6,166 nucleotides of DNA from Desulfuromonas sp. (GTDB lineage Bacteria; Desulfobacterota; Desulfuromonadia; Desulfuromonadales; SZUA-401), in NCBI GenBank assembly GCA_002869605.1, contig PKUI01000113.1, positions 1 to 6,166 on the forward strand, read 5' to 3'. The notes beneath the pieces were generated by a model. That model was given only the letters and a program-made list of their open reading frames with translations. It was not told where the DNA came from and made no database searches. Position numbers and translations under genes: made by a program. Below are positions 1 through 5,710 of this stretch, one piece after another. Every line of letters begins with the position of its first letter. Position 1 is the first letter of the stretch.

Positions 1-587
1 AGCGACCAGTTGAGGCGGATCGCCAGGAGGCGGATGGTGATGACCGACGCAGCGGCAAACAGTGCCGCCAGCGGACGCGGTGTGCCGAGCGTTTCGAGGA
101 TCACCAGTAGCACGCTTCCGGCAAGGCAGGCCGAGGCGTAGATCTCCTTGCGCAGGATCAGCGGCACGCGGTTGGCGAGCACGTCGCGCAGCACCCCGCC
201 GGCGGTACCGGTCATTACTCCCATCAGGGTTGCGCCGAGGAAGCCGAGGTCGAAGTCGAGCGCCTTGGTGGTGCCGATAACCACGAAAGTGCCGAGCCCG
301 ATGGCGTCGAGGATCAGCAGCGGGCGTTCGACCGCGGCAAAGCGGTGGCGGCTAAAATAGACCGCCAGCGCTGCGGCGATGGAGATATACAGGTAGAGTT
401 CGTTCTGCAGCGAGAAGGGTGGGATGTCGCCAACCAGCAGGTCGCGCAGGGTGCCACCGCCGACGGCCGTGACCAGACCCAGCACCAGGACGCCGAAGAT
501 GTCCATGCGTTGGCGCACGGCGGCCCAGGCGCCGGAGGCGGCAAAGGCGGCGGTGCCGATCAGGTCGAGGATGTAGAGGATATCCAT
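1..587 (-). CDS. UPF0126/TRIC-family (YicG-like) inner-membrane protein, C-terminus cut by window edge
   Basis: Reading from the ATG at 587-585 gives at least 195 residues with no stop before the window edge; family members are about 200-210 residues, so only the C-terminal tail is missing. The protein is almost entirely hydrophobic helices and is built as two similar halves. Each half carries a glycine-rich motif followed by Arg-Asp: GGGTLRD at residues 43-49 and GTAGGVLRD at 127-135. This doubled pattern is the hallmark of the UPF0126/TRIC family, which includes YicG and prokaryotic trimeric intracellular cation channels. Some prokaryotic members conduct monovalent cations, but the role of most is unknown, so transport is a family-level guess. 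The start is supported by a GGGAG ribosome site (594-598) six bases upstream. It is transcribed away from the ABC-F gene, with about 560 bp of non-coding DNA between them. Assignment to the family is firm; substrate is not. Confidence 0.9.
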   Translation of the reverse strand, partial: MDILYILDLIGTAAFAASGAWAAVRQRMDIFGVLVLGLVTAVGGGTLRDLLVGDIPPFSLQNELYLYISIAAALAVYFSRHRFAAVERPLLILDAIGLGTFVVIGTTKALDFDLGFLGATLMGVMTGTAGGVLRDVLANRVPLILRKEIYASACLAGSVLLVILETLGTPRPLAALFAAASVITIRLLAIRLNWS

Positions 588-606
588 AGGTTGCTCCCGA
601 GCCGAG

Positions 607-635
607 AGCATACCGATTTGCCACGCTCAGTGCAA
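607..635 (-). promoter_or_regulatory. Possible sigma-70-type promoter for the UPF0126/TRIC gene
   Basis: On the minus strand, TTGCAC (630-635) is followed after exactly 17 bases by TATGCT (607-612). That is 3/6 and 4/6 matches to the -35 and -10 consensus at ideal spacing. The predicted transcription start near 600 would leave a leader of only about 13 bases, just enough to include the GGGAG ribosome site. The short leader is the main reason for doubt. Confidence 0.35.
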
Positions 636-779
636 TTGTTTCGCAATGGATGCCCAGAGTTCGATATTTCCCTTCCCTGATGCATATTTAGCTTGTCCCG
701 TAGATTTCCCTGTGTTAACAAGAGCGGCACTTTTTGCACCCTTCGGTGGGGCAAGGGCTTTCTCGGTCAACACCGCCGG

Positions 780-842
780 GGGTGCCCGGCAGCACCCACC
801 TTTTCTTTGATGGCAAAGAAAAGGTGGCAAAAGAAAGCCACC
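780..842. repeat. Cluster of overlapping, mutually exclusive hairpins
   Basis: Three stems share bases. GGGTGC (780-785) pairs with GCACCC (792-797). CCACCTTTTCTTTG (796-809) pairs perfectly over 14 bp with 814-827 around the four-base loop ATGG. GGTGGC (823-828) pairs with GCCACC (837-842). The second stem uses the ends of the first and third, so they cannot all form together. The central stem is the strongest. It has no T-run on either side, so it is not a classical intrinsic terminator. It resembles a widespread intergenic repeat motif of proteobacteria, but that is from memory and not tested. Confidence 0.75.
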
Positions 843-853
843 CCGAACTTCGT

Positions 854-870
854 CACCCGACGATCGGGTG
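854..870. repeat. Short perfect hairpin CACCCGA/TCGGGTG
   Basis: CACCCGA (854-860) and TCGGGTG (864-870) form a perfect 7-bp stem with a three-base loop CGA. It lies directly after the hairpin cluster and probably belongs to the same repeat element. No T-run follows, so a terminator role is not supported. Confidence 0.6.
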
Positions 871-887
871 CCTTCGCTGTCCGGAAG

Positions 888-933
888 TTTTAATCCAGCC
901 GGCTCGCGTGCTCGCCAAACGGCAAGATTAAAA
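888..933. repeat. Two-part inverted repeat TTTTAATC-GCCG / CGGC-GATTAAAA
   Basis: TTTTAATC (888-895) is exactly complementary to GATTAAAA (926-933). Inside it GCCG (898-901) pairs with CGGC (920-923), with two unpaired bases on each side between the two stem segments and an 18-base loop. The symmetry of the interruptions suggests a folded RNA or a protein-bound palindrome rather than chance. On the plus strand the far arm ends in AAAA, and on the minus strand the near arm likewise ends in AAAA, so it lacks the U-tract of a terminator. Confidence 0.55.
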
Positions 934-955
934 TCCCGGCACTCGGTGACTGCGC

Positions 956-967
956 ACGGGGCCCCGT
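956..967. repeat. Perfect 12-base palindrome
   Basis: ACGGGGCCCCGT is perfectly self-complementary with no loop, which suits a double-stranded protein site or part of a repeat better than an RNA hairpin. It sits in the gene-free stretch with no gene boundary near it. Confidence 0.5.
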
Positions 968-1093
968 AAAGGCCTTGGAACTGGCAAAGACTTTTTCTCT
1001 TCCCGTGTGACGCAGCCGGAGCAGCAACGCTTCACGCCGAAACAGGCCGAAGAGTTGAGCGTAGCGAATGGCGAAGGCCCGGCGGTGTTGAAT

Positions 1094-1117
1094 GTGGTTG
1101 ATCCCTGGGGGAGCCAC
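1094..1117 (+). repeat. Interrupted stem-loop in the leader of the ABC-F gene
   Basis: GTGG (1094-1097) pairs with CCAC (1114-1117) and TCCC (1102-1105) pairs with GGGA (1109-1112) around the loop TGG. The stem ends 20 bases before the GGAG ribosome site of the ABC-F gene. It could influence expression of that gene, but no leader peptide with a ribosome site accompanies it. Confidence 0.35.
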
Positions 1118-1146
1118 CGTTTGAACGACTATTTTCGGAGTCAATA

Positions 1147-2781
1147 ATGATCCATCTCAATAACCTGACCCGACAGCACGGCAGCCGGGTGCTGTTTCAA
1201 AATGCCAGCTTCCAGATCCTTCCTGGCTCGCGCAGTGGCCTGGTCGGGGCCAACGGCGCCGGCAAGACCACGCTGTTTCGCCTGGTCACCGGTGAAGAAC
1301 AGGCCGATAGTGGCGAAATCGTCTGCGCCAAGAAGACCGTGATCGGCTACTTCTCCCAGGATGTCGGAGAGATGAGCGGGCACAGCGCCCTCGCCGAGGT
1401 GATGTCAGCCTCCCGCGAGACGGTCGCGCTCGGCGAACAGATCCGCGTCGCCGAGGCGCAGATGGCCGAGCCGATGGACGATGACGCCATGGCCGAGTTG
1501 CTCGAACGCTACGGCGACATGCTCGCCGAGTTCGAGCATCGCGGCGGCTACGACCTCGAGAGCCGCGCCCAGGAGGTGCTCACCGGTCTCGGTATCGGTC
1601 CCGATGCCTATGGTCGTCCGGTGGAGAGCTTCAGCGGCGGTTGGAAAATGCGTATCGCCCTGGCGAAGATCTTGACTCTCAATCCTGACGTGTTGCTGCT
1701 TGACGAGCCGACCAACCACCTTGACGTCGAGTCGATCATCTGGCTCGAGCAGTGGCTGTGCGAGGAATATCAGGGCGCAGTGCTGATGACCAGCCACGAC
1801 CGTGCCTTCATGAACCGCGTGGTGACGCGCATCATCGAGGTTGCCGGGCGCACCATCACCACCTACAGCGGCGACTACGACTTTTACCTGCGCGAGCGCG
1901 GGATCCGTCGCGAACAGCTGATCGCCAGTCATCGTCGCCAGCAGGAGATGCTCGCCAAGGAGGAGGAGTTCATCGCGCGCTTTGCGGCGCGTGCCTCGCA
2001 CGCCGCCCAGGTGCAATCAAGGGTCAAGAAGCTCGAAAAGATCGAGCGCATCGAACTCCCCGAGGAGCAGAAGGTGGTGCGCTTCGAGTTTACTCCGCCG
2101 CCGCGTAGCGGTGATGATGCGCTGACCTTCGAGCAGCTGGCCAAAAGCTGGCCCCTTCCGGAGGGAGGAGAGCACCCGGTGTTCAGTGGTGCCGCGGCGA
2201 TGGTCAAGCGCGGCGACAAGGTGGCGGTGGTCGGCATCAACGGTGCCGGCAAGTCGAGCCTGCTCAAGGTGCTCGCGGGGCAGACCGAGCAAAACGGCGG
2301 ACAGCTCACGATCGGCGCTAACGTCAGCATCGGTTATTTCAGCCAGCACTCCATGGAACAGCTCGATCCGAAGAAGAGCGTATTCGAGAGCCTTCAGGAG
2401 GTGATGCCGACCGCTTCCATCGGCGTGATCCGCAACCTCTGCGCGGCTTTTCTGTTCTGCGGCGACGACGTCGACAAGCGCATCGATACCCTCTCCGGCG
2501 GCGAGAAGAGCCGCGTGGTGCTGGCGATGCTGCTGGCGCAACCGCACAACCTGCTGATTTTCGACGAGCCGACCAACCACCTGGACATCCAGACCCGCGA
2601 GATACTACTCGAGGCGTTGCAGAAGTTTGCCGGGACCGTGTTGCTGGTTAGCCACGACCGTTACTTCCTCGGCGAGCTGGTCGATCGGGTGTTCGAACTT
2701 GACCAGGGCCAGCTTCAGGTTTATGAAGGTGATTACGGTTATTACCTGCGTAAAAGCGGGCAGGATATCCAGGCGGCTTGA
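1147..2781 (+). CDS. ABC-F family ATPase (ribosome-associated translation factor), YheS/Uup-like
   Basis: A complete 544-residue protein with two ATP-binding cassettes and no membrane segment, so it is not a transporter. Cassette 1 shows Walker A GANGAGKTT (34-42), signature SGGWK (163-167), Walker B LLLDEPTNHLD (183-193, catalytic E187) and switch H217. Cassette 2 shows Walker A GINGAGKSS (363-371), signature LSGGEKS (449-455), Walker B LIFDEPTNHLD (470-480, E474) and switch H503. Between them, about residues 235-330, lies a charged helical linker with a basic QSRVKKLEK stretch (290-298). In ABC-F proteins this linker reaches into the ribosomal E site towards the P-site tRNA. The signature and linker look most like YheS or Uup, but the protein ends soon after cassette 2 and lacks their long C-terminal coiled-coil extension. 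Start: GGAG at 1137-1140, six bases before ATG. Likely acts on stalled or translating ribosomes; whether housekeeping or antibiotic-protective cannot be told. Confidence 0.93.
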   Translation: MIHLNNLTRQHGSRVLFQNASFQILPGSRSGLVGANGAGKTTLFRLVTGEEQADSGEIVCAKKTVIGYFSQDVGEMSGHSALAEVMSASRETVALGEQIRVAEAQMAEPMDDDAMAELLERYGDMLAEFEHRGGYDLESRAQEVLTGLGIGPDAYGRPVESFSGGWKMRIALAKILTLNPDVLLLDEPTNHLDVESIIWLEQWLCEEYQGAVLMTSHDRAFMNRVVTRIIEVAGRTITTYSGDYDFYLRERGIRREQLIASHRRQQEMLAKEEEFIARFAARASHAAQVQSRVKKLEKIERIELPEEQKVVRFEFTPPPRSGDDALTFEQLAKSWPLPEGGEHPVFSGAAAMVKRGDKVAVVGINGAGKSSLLKVLAGQTEQNGGQLTIGANVSIGYFSQHSMEQLDPKKSVFESLQEVMPTASIGVIRNLCAAFLFCGDDVDKRIDTLSGGEKSRVVLAMLLAQPHNLLIFDEPTNHLDIQTREILLEALQKFAGTVLLVSHDRYFLGELVDRVFELDQGQLQVYEGDYGYYLRKSGQDIQAA

Positions 2782-2901
2782 GGCTGATGAAAAAACATCA
2801 TCTGCGGCGTTGCCCTTGAGTTCACCGTTGCGACGTAGCTGCAGCTACGACTCGCTCTTCACTCTGCGGGCGCCTTGCATCTGACGCTTTTTGATCAGCC
2901 T
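2781..2901. repeat. Imperfect palindromic intergenic repeat of about 121 bp
   Basis: The two ends are inverted copies: AGGCTGATGAAAAA (2781-2794) against TTTTTGATCAGCCT (2888-2901), 13 of 14 matching. The centre is a perfect 16-base palindrome, CGTAGCTGCAGCTACG (2834-2849). Between end and centre the arms remain partly complementary with small gaps, so the whole element could fold as one long hairpin. Its first base is the last base of the ABC-F stop codon. It encodes nothing credible. It may end ABC-F transcription, because the right arm carries a T5 run, but that run is within the stem. I recall closely similar elements scattered in Desulfuromonadales genomes; this is unverified here. Confidence 0.75.
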
Positions 2902-2975
2902 GGTTCTGATTGGAGCATACGATGATACTAACTTGGCGGGATTAACCGTCATCAACAGAAGGAAGGAATCAAATT

Positions 2976-3467
2976 ATGGCGGCACAAGCAAAAGCGGGCG
3001 ACCGCGTTAAATTCAACTTTACCGGTACCCTCTCGGACGGTAGCGTGTTTGACACCACCTACGAACAACCGTCCTGTGATGACGACGACTGCTGCGACGA
3101 TGACGACTGCGGCTGCCATTCCGAGCCTGGCCCCATGGAGCTGACCCTGGGCGGCGAGGAGTTTTTTCCCGCGGTCGAGGAAGCGCTTGTCGGCATGGAA
3201 GTCGGCGAGAAAAAGACTATTACCCTGGTCGCAGCAGATGCCTGCGGTGCATTCGATGAAGATTCGGTGTTCAGTGTGCCGCGCGACCAGTTCCCGGAGA
3301 GTATTAATCCCTCAGAAGGGGATGACCTTGAACTGATTGGCGACGATGGCGAAAGCATGATCGTCACGGTTGTCGATGTGACCGACACGGATGTGACCCT
3401 CGACGCGAACCATCCCCTGGCCGGTGAAGATCTTACCTTCGCTCTTGAGCTGGTTGCGATCGTTTAG
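2976..3467 (+). CDS. FKBP-type peptidyl-prolyl cis-trans isomerase, SlyD-like, with Cys/Asp-rich metal-binding-like insertion
   Basis: A 163-residue protein without signal peptide, so cytoplasmic. Residues 8-30 (GDRVKFNFTGTLSDGSVFDTT and on) and 52-85 (a GPMELTLGGEEFFPAVEEAL-type stretch) form the split FKBP domain. Residues about 88-145 match the IF chaperone domain of SlyD, and the ending NHPLAGEDLTFALELVAI (145-162) is the typical SlyD-type closing strand. Family role: catalyses prolyl isomerisation and holds unfolded chains. Unusual: residues 34-48 are two tandem CDDDDC units followed by GCH, five to six Cys plus one His and eight Asp, inserted between FKBP strands. Classical SlyD instead carries its Cys/His metal-binding tail at the C-terminus, which is absent here. 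Residue 90 is Cys (ACG) where SlyD commonly has Tyr (AYG). Start: GGAAGGA at 2961-2967, eight bases before ATG. A nickel or zinc role is inference from composition only. Confidence 0.9.
   Translation: MAAQAKAGDRVKFNFTGTLSDGSVFDTTYEQPSCDDDDCCDDDDCGCHSEPGPMELTLGGEEFFPAVEEALVGMEVGEKKTITLVAADACGAFDEDSVFSVPRDQFPESINPSEGDDLELIGDDGESMIVTVVDVTDTDVTLDANHPLAGEDLTFALELVAIV
3075..3110 (+). repeat. Tandem 18-bp duplication encoding CDDDDC twice
   Basis: Positions 3075-3092 and 3093-3110 each encode Cys-Asp-Asp-Asp-Asp-Cys inside the isomerase gene. The two units differ at a few third-codon positions (TGT/TGC, GAT/GAC), so the amino-acid repeat has been kept while the DNA drifted. That suggests selection on the protein, not a fresh slippage event. 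Confidence 0.8.
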
Positions 3468-3493
3468 TTCCGCGGCCAGAAGCACCAACCATT

Positions 3494-3528
3494 AAAAAAG
3501 GGATCGACACGTTGTCGATCCCTTTTTT
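3494..3528. terminator. Bidirectional rho-independent terminator
   Basis: GGGATCGACA (3500-3509) pairs perfectly with TGTCGATCCC (3513-3522) around the loop CGT. The stem is flanked by A6 (3494-3499) and T6 (3523-3528), giving a 16-bp symmetrical structure with a U-tract in either direction. It lies 26 bases after the plus-strand isomerase gene and 22 bases beyond the end of the minus-strand zinc-ribbon gene, so it serves both convergent transcripts. Confidence 0.95.
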
Positions 3529-3550
3529 GCGTTGTTTGTCATGGCGCAAG

Positions 3551-3979
3551 TCAGGCGCAGCGCAGCACCTTTTTCCCATCCTTGAACAGCACTTCCATCT
3601 TGTTGGAGCCCGTCAGTCCCACCACCAGGCCGAGGCCGAAGGTCGGGTGCGAGATGCGCGTGGTTTTTTTGAAGCTGGCGTCCATGGCGTATGGCTTGGG
3701 AGTACCGCTCTGTTCTTCGAGCTTCAAGTCTTCCCACTCCTGGCGTTCAGCCTCGCGGGGGTCGACCTTGCGACGTGTGGTGGTGCCGCTTGTGGCCCGC
3801 TTTGCTTTGGGCTTGGCGGTAGTAGGCGGGCGGTATTTATGCACGCGGTCGCACATGTCACATTGGACCCGGTCCGGGGTTTGGTCCGAAATGGCCATGA
3901 TGATGTGCTTGGTGTTCGCACCACACTTGGTGCAGCGCGCTTCGATCTTGTCACCAGCTGAAAGCTCGGTGTTTGACAT
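3551..3979 (-). CDS. Uncharacterised zinc-ribbon protein with C-terminal small beta domain
   Basis: A 142-residue soluble protein. The N-terminus holds two Cys pairs, C16-x2-C19 and C40-x2-C43, 20 residues apart, which is the layout of a zinc ribbon. Residues about 51-95 are a charged, Lys/Arg/Thr/Glu-rich linker likely to be disordered. The C-terminus (about 104-140) reads RISHPTFGLGLVVGL followed by MEVLFKDGKKVL. This pattern resembles the small Tudor/CarD-like or helicase C-terminal beta barrels that contact RNA polymerase or nucleic acid. I do not recognise a named family. Start: GAGGAG on the minus strand about six bases before ATG. It ends at the shared terminator and lies 199 bp downstream of the histidine kinase on the same strand; no clear promoter of its own was found. 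A nucleic-acid or transcription-related role is inference. Confidence 0.85.
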   Translation of the reverse strand: MSNTELSAGDKIEARCTKCGANTKHIIMAISDQTPDRVQCDMCDRVHKYRPPTTAKPKAKRATSGTTTRRKVDPREAERQEWEDLKLEEQSGTPKPYAMDASFKKTTRISHPTFGLGLVVGLTGSNKMEVLFKDGKKVLRCA

Positions 3980-4178
3980 AGGGTACTCCTCGTGGCTTGG
4001 CTGCAGCGCTCTAGAACGAAAGGTAACGGGTGCCGCAGGGTGGTGTGGATCTCGGTGGAGTCAGCTGTACAACTTGAAGCCAAGAAATGGCTGTCGAAGG
4101 GGTGAAGCTTGGCTCAACGAAGGGACCATCTTAGCTGCTTTGGCGCACAAATGGAAGGGCGCGTTGCCGAGGGGGGGA
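3980..4178. other. Intergenic gap between histidine kinase and zinc-ribbon gene
   Basis: No gene is visible. One inverted repeat, AGCCAAG (4078-4084) with CTTGGCT (4108-4114), extends to about 10 bp with one bulged base and has a 23-base loop. It has no adjoining T-run on the minus strand, so it is at best a weak terminator for the kinase transcript. A run of seven G (4171-4177) directly follows the kinase stop codon. No promoter with good elements was found for the zinc-ribbon gene. Confidence 0.5.
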
Positions 4179-5630
4179 TTATTTTTGCTGAATCTGTTTC
4201 GGGTCGACAGGGAAAAACAGGCTGAACGCTGTCAATCCCCCGGGAATACTGCTTATCTCAAGTTTGCCGCCGTGAGCTTTCATGATCTCTGCACTGATGC
4301 ACAGGCCGAGTCCGGTGCCACCGAGATGATGCTTCGTGGAGTAGAAGGGCTGCATGATTTTCTTGAGTTGTTCTTCCGGGATGTGTGGGCCGTTATTCGC
4401 GATGACAAGCTCGTAATAGGCATCATCCCCGCAAGGTATGATCGACTCGCTGAACGTGATCTTCTTCTCTTGTGAGGACTGTTCGGAGAGCGCCTCGTAA
4501 GCGTTGCGCAGGATATTGATGATGACCTGCTCGATTTTCTGGAAGTTGCAGGTAATCAGAGGGCGCGGCGTCAGCCATTGGCTGGAGATTTCGAAAGCGC
4601 TGTGCTTGAACTGCACCTCGAGGATCTCGGTGGCCGCCGTAATGATATCTCGCGCGTCGCACTCTTCTTTGTCTTCCTGGGAGTCTCTGGAGTAGTTCAG
4701 CAGATTCTTGACGATTTTTTCAATCCTCGTTGCGTCCTGATTGATTCTCCTGGCGAGTTCTTCTGTTTTGTTCTGTTGCGCCCCCCGTTCCTCCAGAAGC
4801 TCGGCGTAATTGATGATGCCGTTGAGTGGGCTGTTGATCTCATGCGCGACGCTCGCGGCAAGCTGACCGAGCGTGGCGAGTTGTGCATTGCGGATCGCCT
4901 CTTTCTGCAGCGTGGTTTCATGCGTGATGTCCTGGGCCATGGAGAGGATTGCGACAACTTCGCCGTCGGCGTCGTGAATGGGCGTGTTCATCCAGTTGCA
5001 AATGATCGTGCGCCCGTCCTTGGTGATGTTTTCACCGGTGCGATGGGAGTTGTCGTGGCCTTTCTGCAATTTTGCTTTCACCTTGTCGGTCTGTTGGATA
5101 ACCTCCTCGGAGACGATGATGTCGTACGGATGTTTGCCGAGCGCTTCCGCTTCACTGTAGCCGAAGATCTTTTCTGCCGCAGGGTTCCACAAGGTTATCT
5201 TGAACTGAGGGTCAAAGAGGATACAGCCGATCGGCATGCGATCGATAAAGTTCTTGATCTTGTGGTGATCGCCGGGCATGGACTGCTCGAGAGTTTTCAG
5301 CGCGGAAATGTCGGTGCTGATCACCCCGACACCGACAATGTGACCGGCCTCCTTGATCGGAAATGCCTTCATCTGCCACCAGCGCGCGAGCGGTTTTGAG
5401 TAAATCTCTTTTTCGATCGACTCCTCGCTGTGGAAGACCTGGGGCACCGGGCAGTTAAGGCAGGCTTCGTTCTGTCCGAAATGTTCAAAGCAGGTCGAGG
5501 CCGTGCCTGGTGTGCCGCTGCCAGAAATCAGCGACAGTGCACTCCGGTTGATCCGCTGGAAGCGAAAGTCGCTGTCGACGATGTAGGCGGGGTCAGACAG
5601 GGCATCGAAAAATTGCGAAGAGAACTTCAT
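4179..5630 (-). CDS. Cytoplasmic two-PAS sensor histidine kinase
   Basis: A 483-residue protein with no signal peptide or membrane helix. Order: PAS 1 (about 5-112), PAS 2 (about 124-240), a HisKA dimerisation domain with phospho-acceptor H263 in SVAHEINSPLNG (260-271), then a GHKL ATPase domain. The ATPase shows the N box IINILRNAYEAL (370-381; N372, N376), G1 box NNGPHIP (412-418), FYSTK (429-433) and G2 box GGTGLGL (437-443). The HEINSPLNG form is typical of NtrB-like kinases. PAS 1 carries C47, C57 and C60 (a CxxCP motif), often seen in deltaproteobacterial PAS domains and possibly redox- or metal-related. Odd: the G1 box has Asn where the adenine-contacting Asp is usual. The ribosome site is weak. 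It follows the receiver gene by 80 bp on the same strand, presumably its partner. Signal unknown. Confidence 0.93.
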   Translation of the reverse strand: MKFSSQFFDALSDPAYIVDSDFRFQRINRSALSLISGSGTPGTASTCFEHFGQNEACLNCPVPQVFHSEESIEKEIYSKPLARWWQMKAFPIKEAGHIVGVGVISTDISALKTLEQSMPGDHHKIKNFIDRMPIGCILFDPQFKITLWNPAAEKIFGYSEAEALGKHPYDIIVSEEVIQQTDKVKAKLQKGHDNSHRTGENITKDGRTIICNWMNTPIHDADGEVVAILSMAQDITHETTLQKEAIRNAQLATLGQLAASVAHEINSPLNGIINYAELLEERGAQQNKTEELARRINQDATRIEKIVKNLLNYSRDSQEDKEECDARDIITAATEILEVQFKHSAFEISSQWLTPRPLITCNFQKIEQVIINILRNAYEALSEQSSQEKKITFSESIIPCGDDAYYELVIANNGPHIPEEQLKKIMQPFYSTKHHLGGTGLGLCISAEIMKAHGGKLEISSIPGGLTAFSLFFPVDPKQIQQK

Positions 5631-5710
5631 GATTTTATGTCCATGTGAAAGTGCAAGACGAGCACGTGTTCACGGGAAAGGGATGCTCAGGTTAAGGTTT
5701 CACGCCAGCT
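5631..5710 (-). other. Receiver-kinase spacer with imperfect hairpin
   Basis: This 80-bp gap separates the two signalling genes. It holds complementary GTGAA/TTCAC and GTGC/GCAC segments that fold into an imperfect hairpin around 5646-5682, plus the core palindrome CACGTG. No T-run follows on the minus strand, so read-through into the kinase is expected. No strong promoter or Shine-Dalgarno sequence stands out before the kinase ATG. Confidence 0.35.

Larger units (their letters stand above)
588..1146. other. Gene-free intergenic stretch dense in inverted repeats
   Basis: No reading frame here has a convincing start, ribosome site or recognisable protein; the short open frames overlap each other on both strands. 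Instead the stretch is full of dyad symmetry: a hairpin chain at 780-842, a 7-bp stem at 854-870, a TTTTAATC/GATTAAAA pair at 888-933, a perfect 12-base palindrome ACGGGGCCCCGT at 956-967, and an interrupted stem at 1094-1117. The left end carries the likely promoter of the minus-strand membrane protein. The right end carries the ribosome site (GGAG, 1137-1140) of the ABC-F gene. Such composition fits one or more dispersed intergenic repeat elements inserted between two divergent genes. I cannot confirm copy number from one window. Confidence 0.6.

Noticed and set aside
1092..1124. Ten-codon mini-frame upstream of the ABC-F gene as a possible attenuation leader peptide
   Set aside because: It spans the 1094-1117 stem but has no Shine-Dalgarno sequence and no terminator with U-tract follows, so regulation by attenuation is not supported.
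890..1144. Minus-strand frame of 84 codons in the gene-free stretch
   Set aside because: It crosses several inverted repeats, has no recognisable domain, and runs into the ABC-F ribosome site; more likely repeat DNA than a gene.
1405..2016. Long minus-strand open frame (203 codons) opposite the ABC-F gene
   Set aside because: It lies wholly antisense to well-conserved ABC-F motifs, has no recognisable domain, and is expected by chance in GC-rich coding DNA.
2017..2580. Minus-strand open frame (187 codons) opposite the second ABC-F cassette
   Set aside because: Antisense shadow of the conserved cassette, with no recognisable domain.
2891..2929. Possible sigma-70 promoter for the isomerase gene (TTGATC with TACGAT or GATACT)
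   Set aside because: Spacing between the candidate -35 and either -10 is well outside 16-18 bases.
4058..4078. Minus-strand TGGC...TTGTA as a sigma-54 promoter for the zinc-ribbon gene
   Set aside because: The spacing between the GG and the second element is one base short and the invariant GC is missing.
3582..4475. Plus-strand open frame (297 codons) across the zinc-ribbon gene, the gap and the kinase end
   Set aside because: It runs antisense through two supported genes and an intergenic gap; its protein shows no family features.
4578..5399. Plus-strand open frame (273 codons) opposite the kinase
   Set aside because: Antisense to PAS and HisKA coding sequence; composition mirrors the kinase codons.
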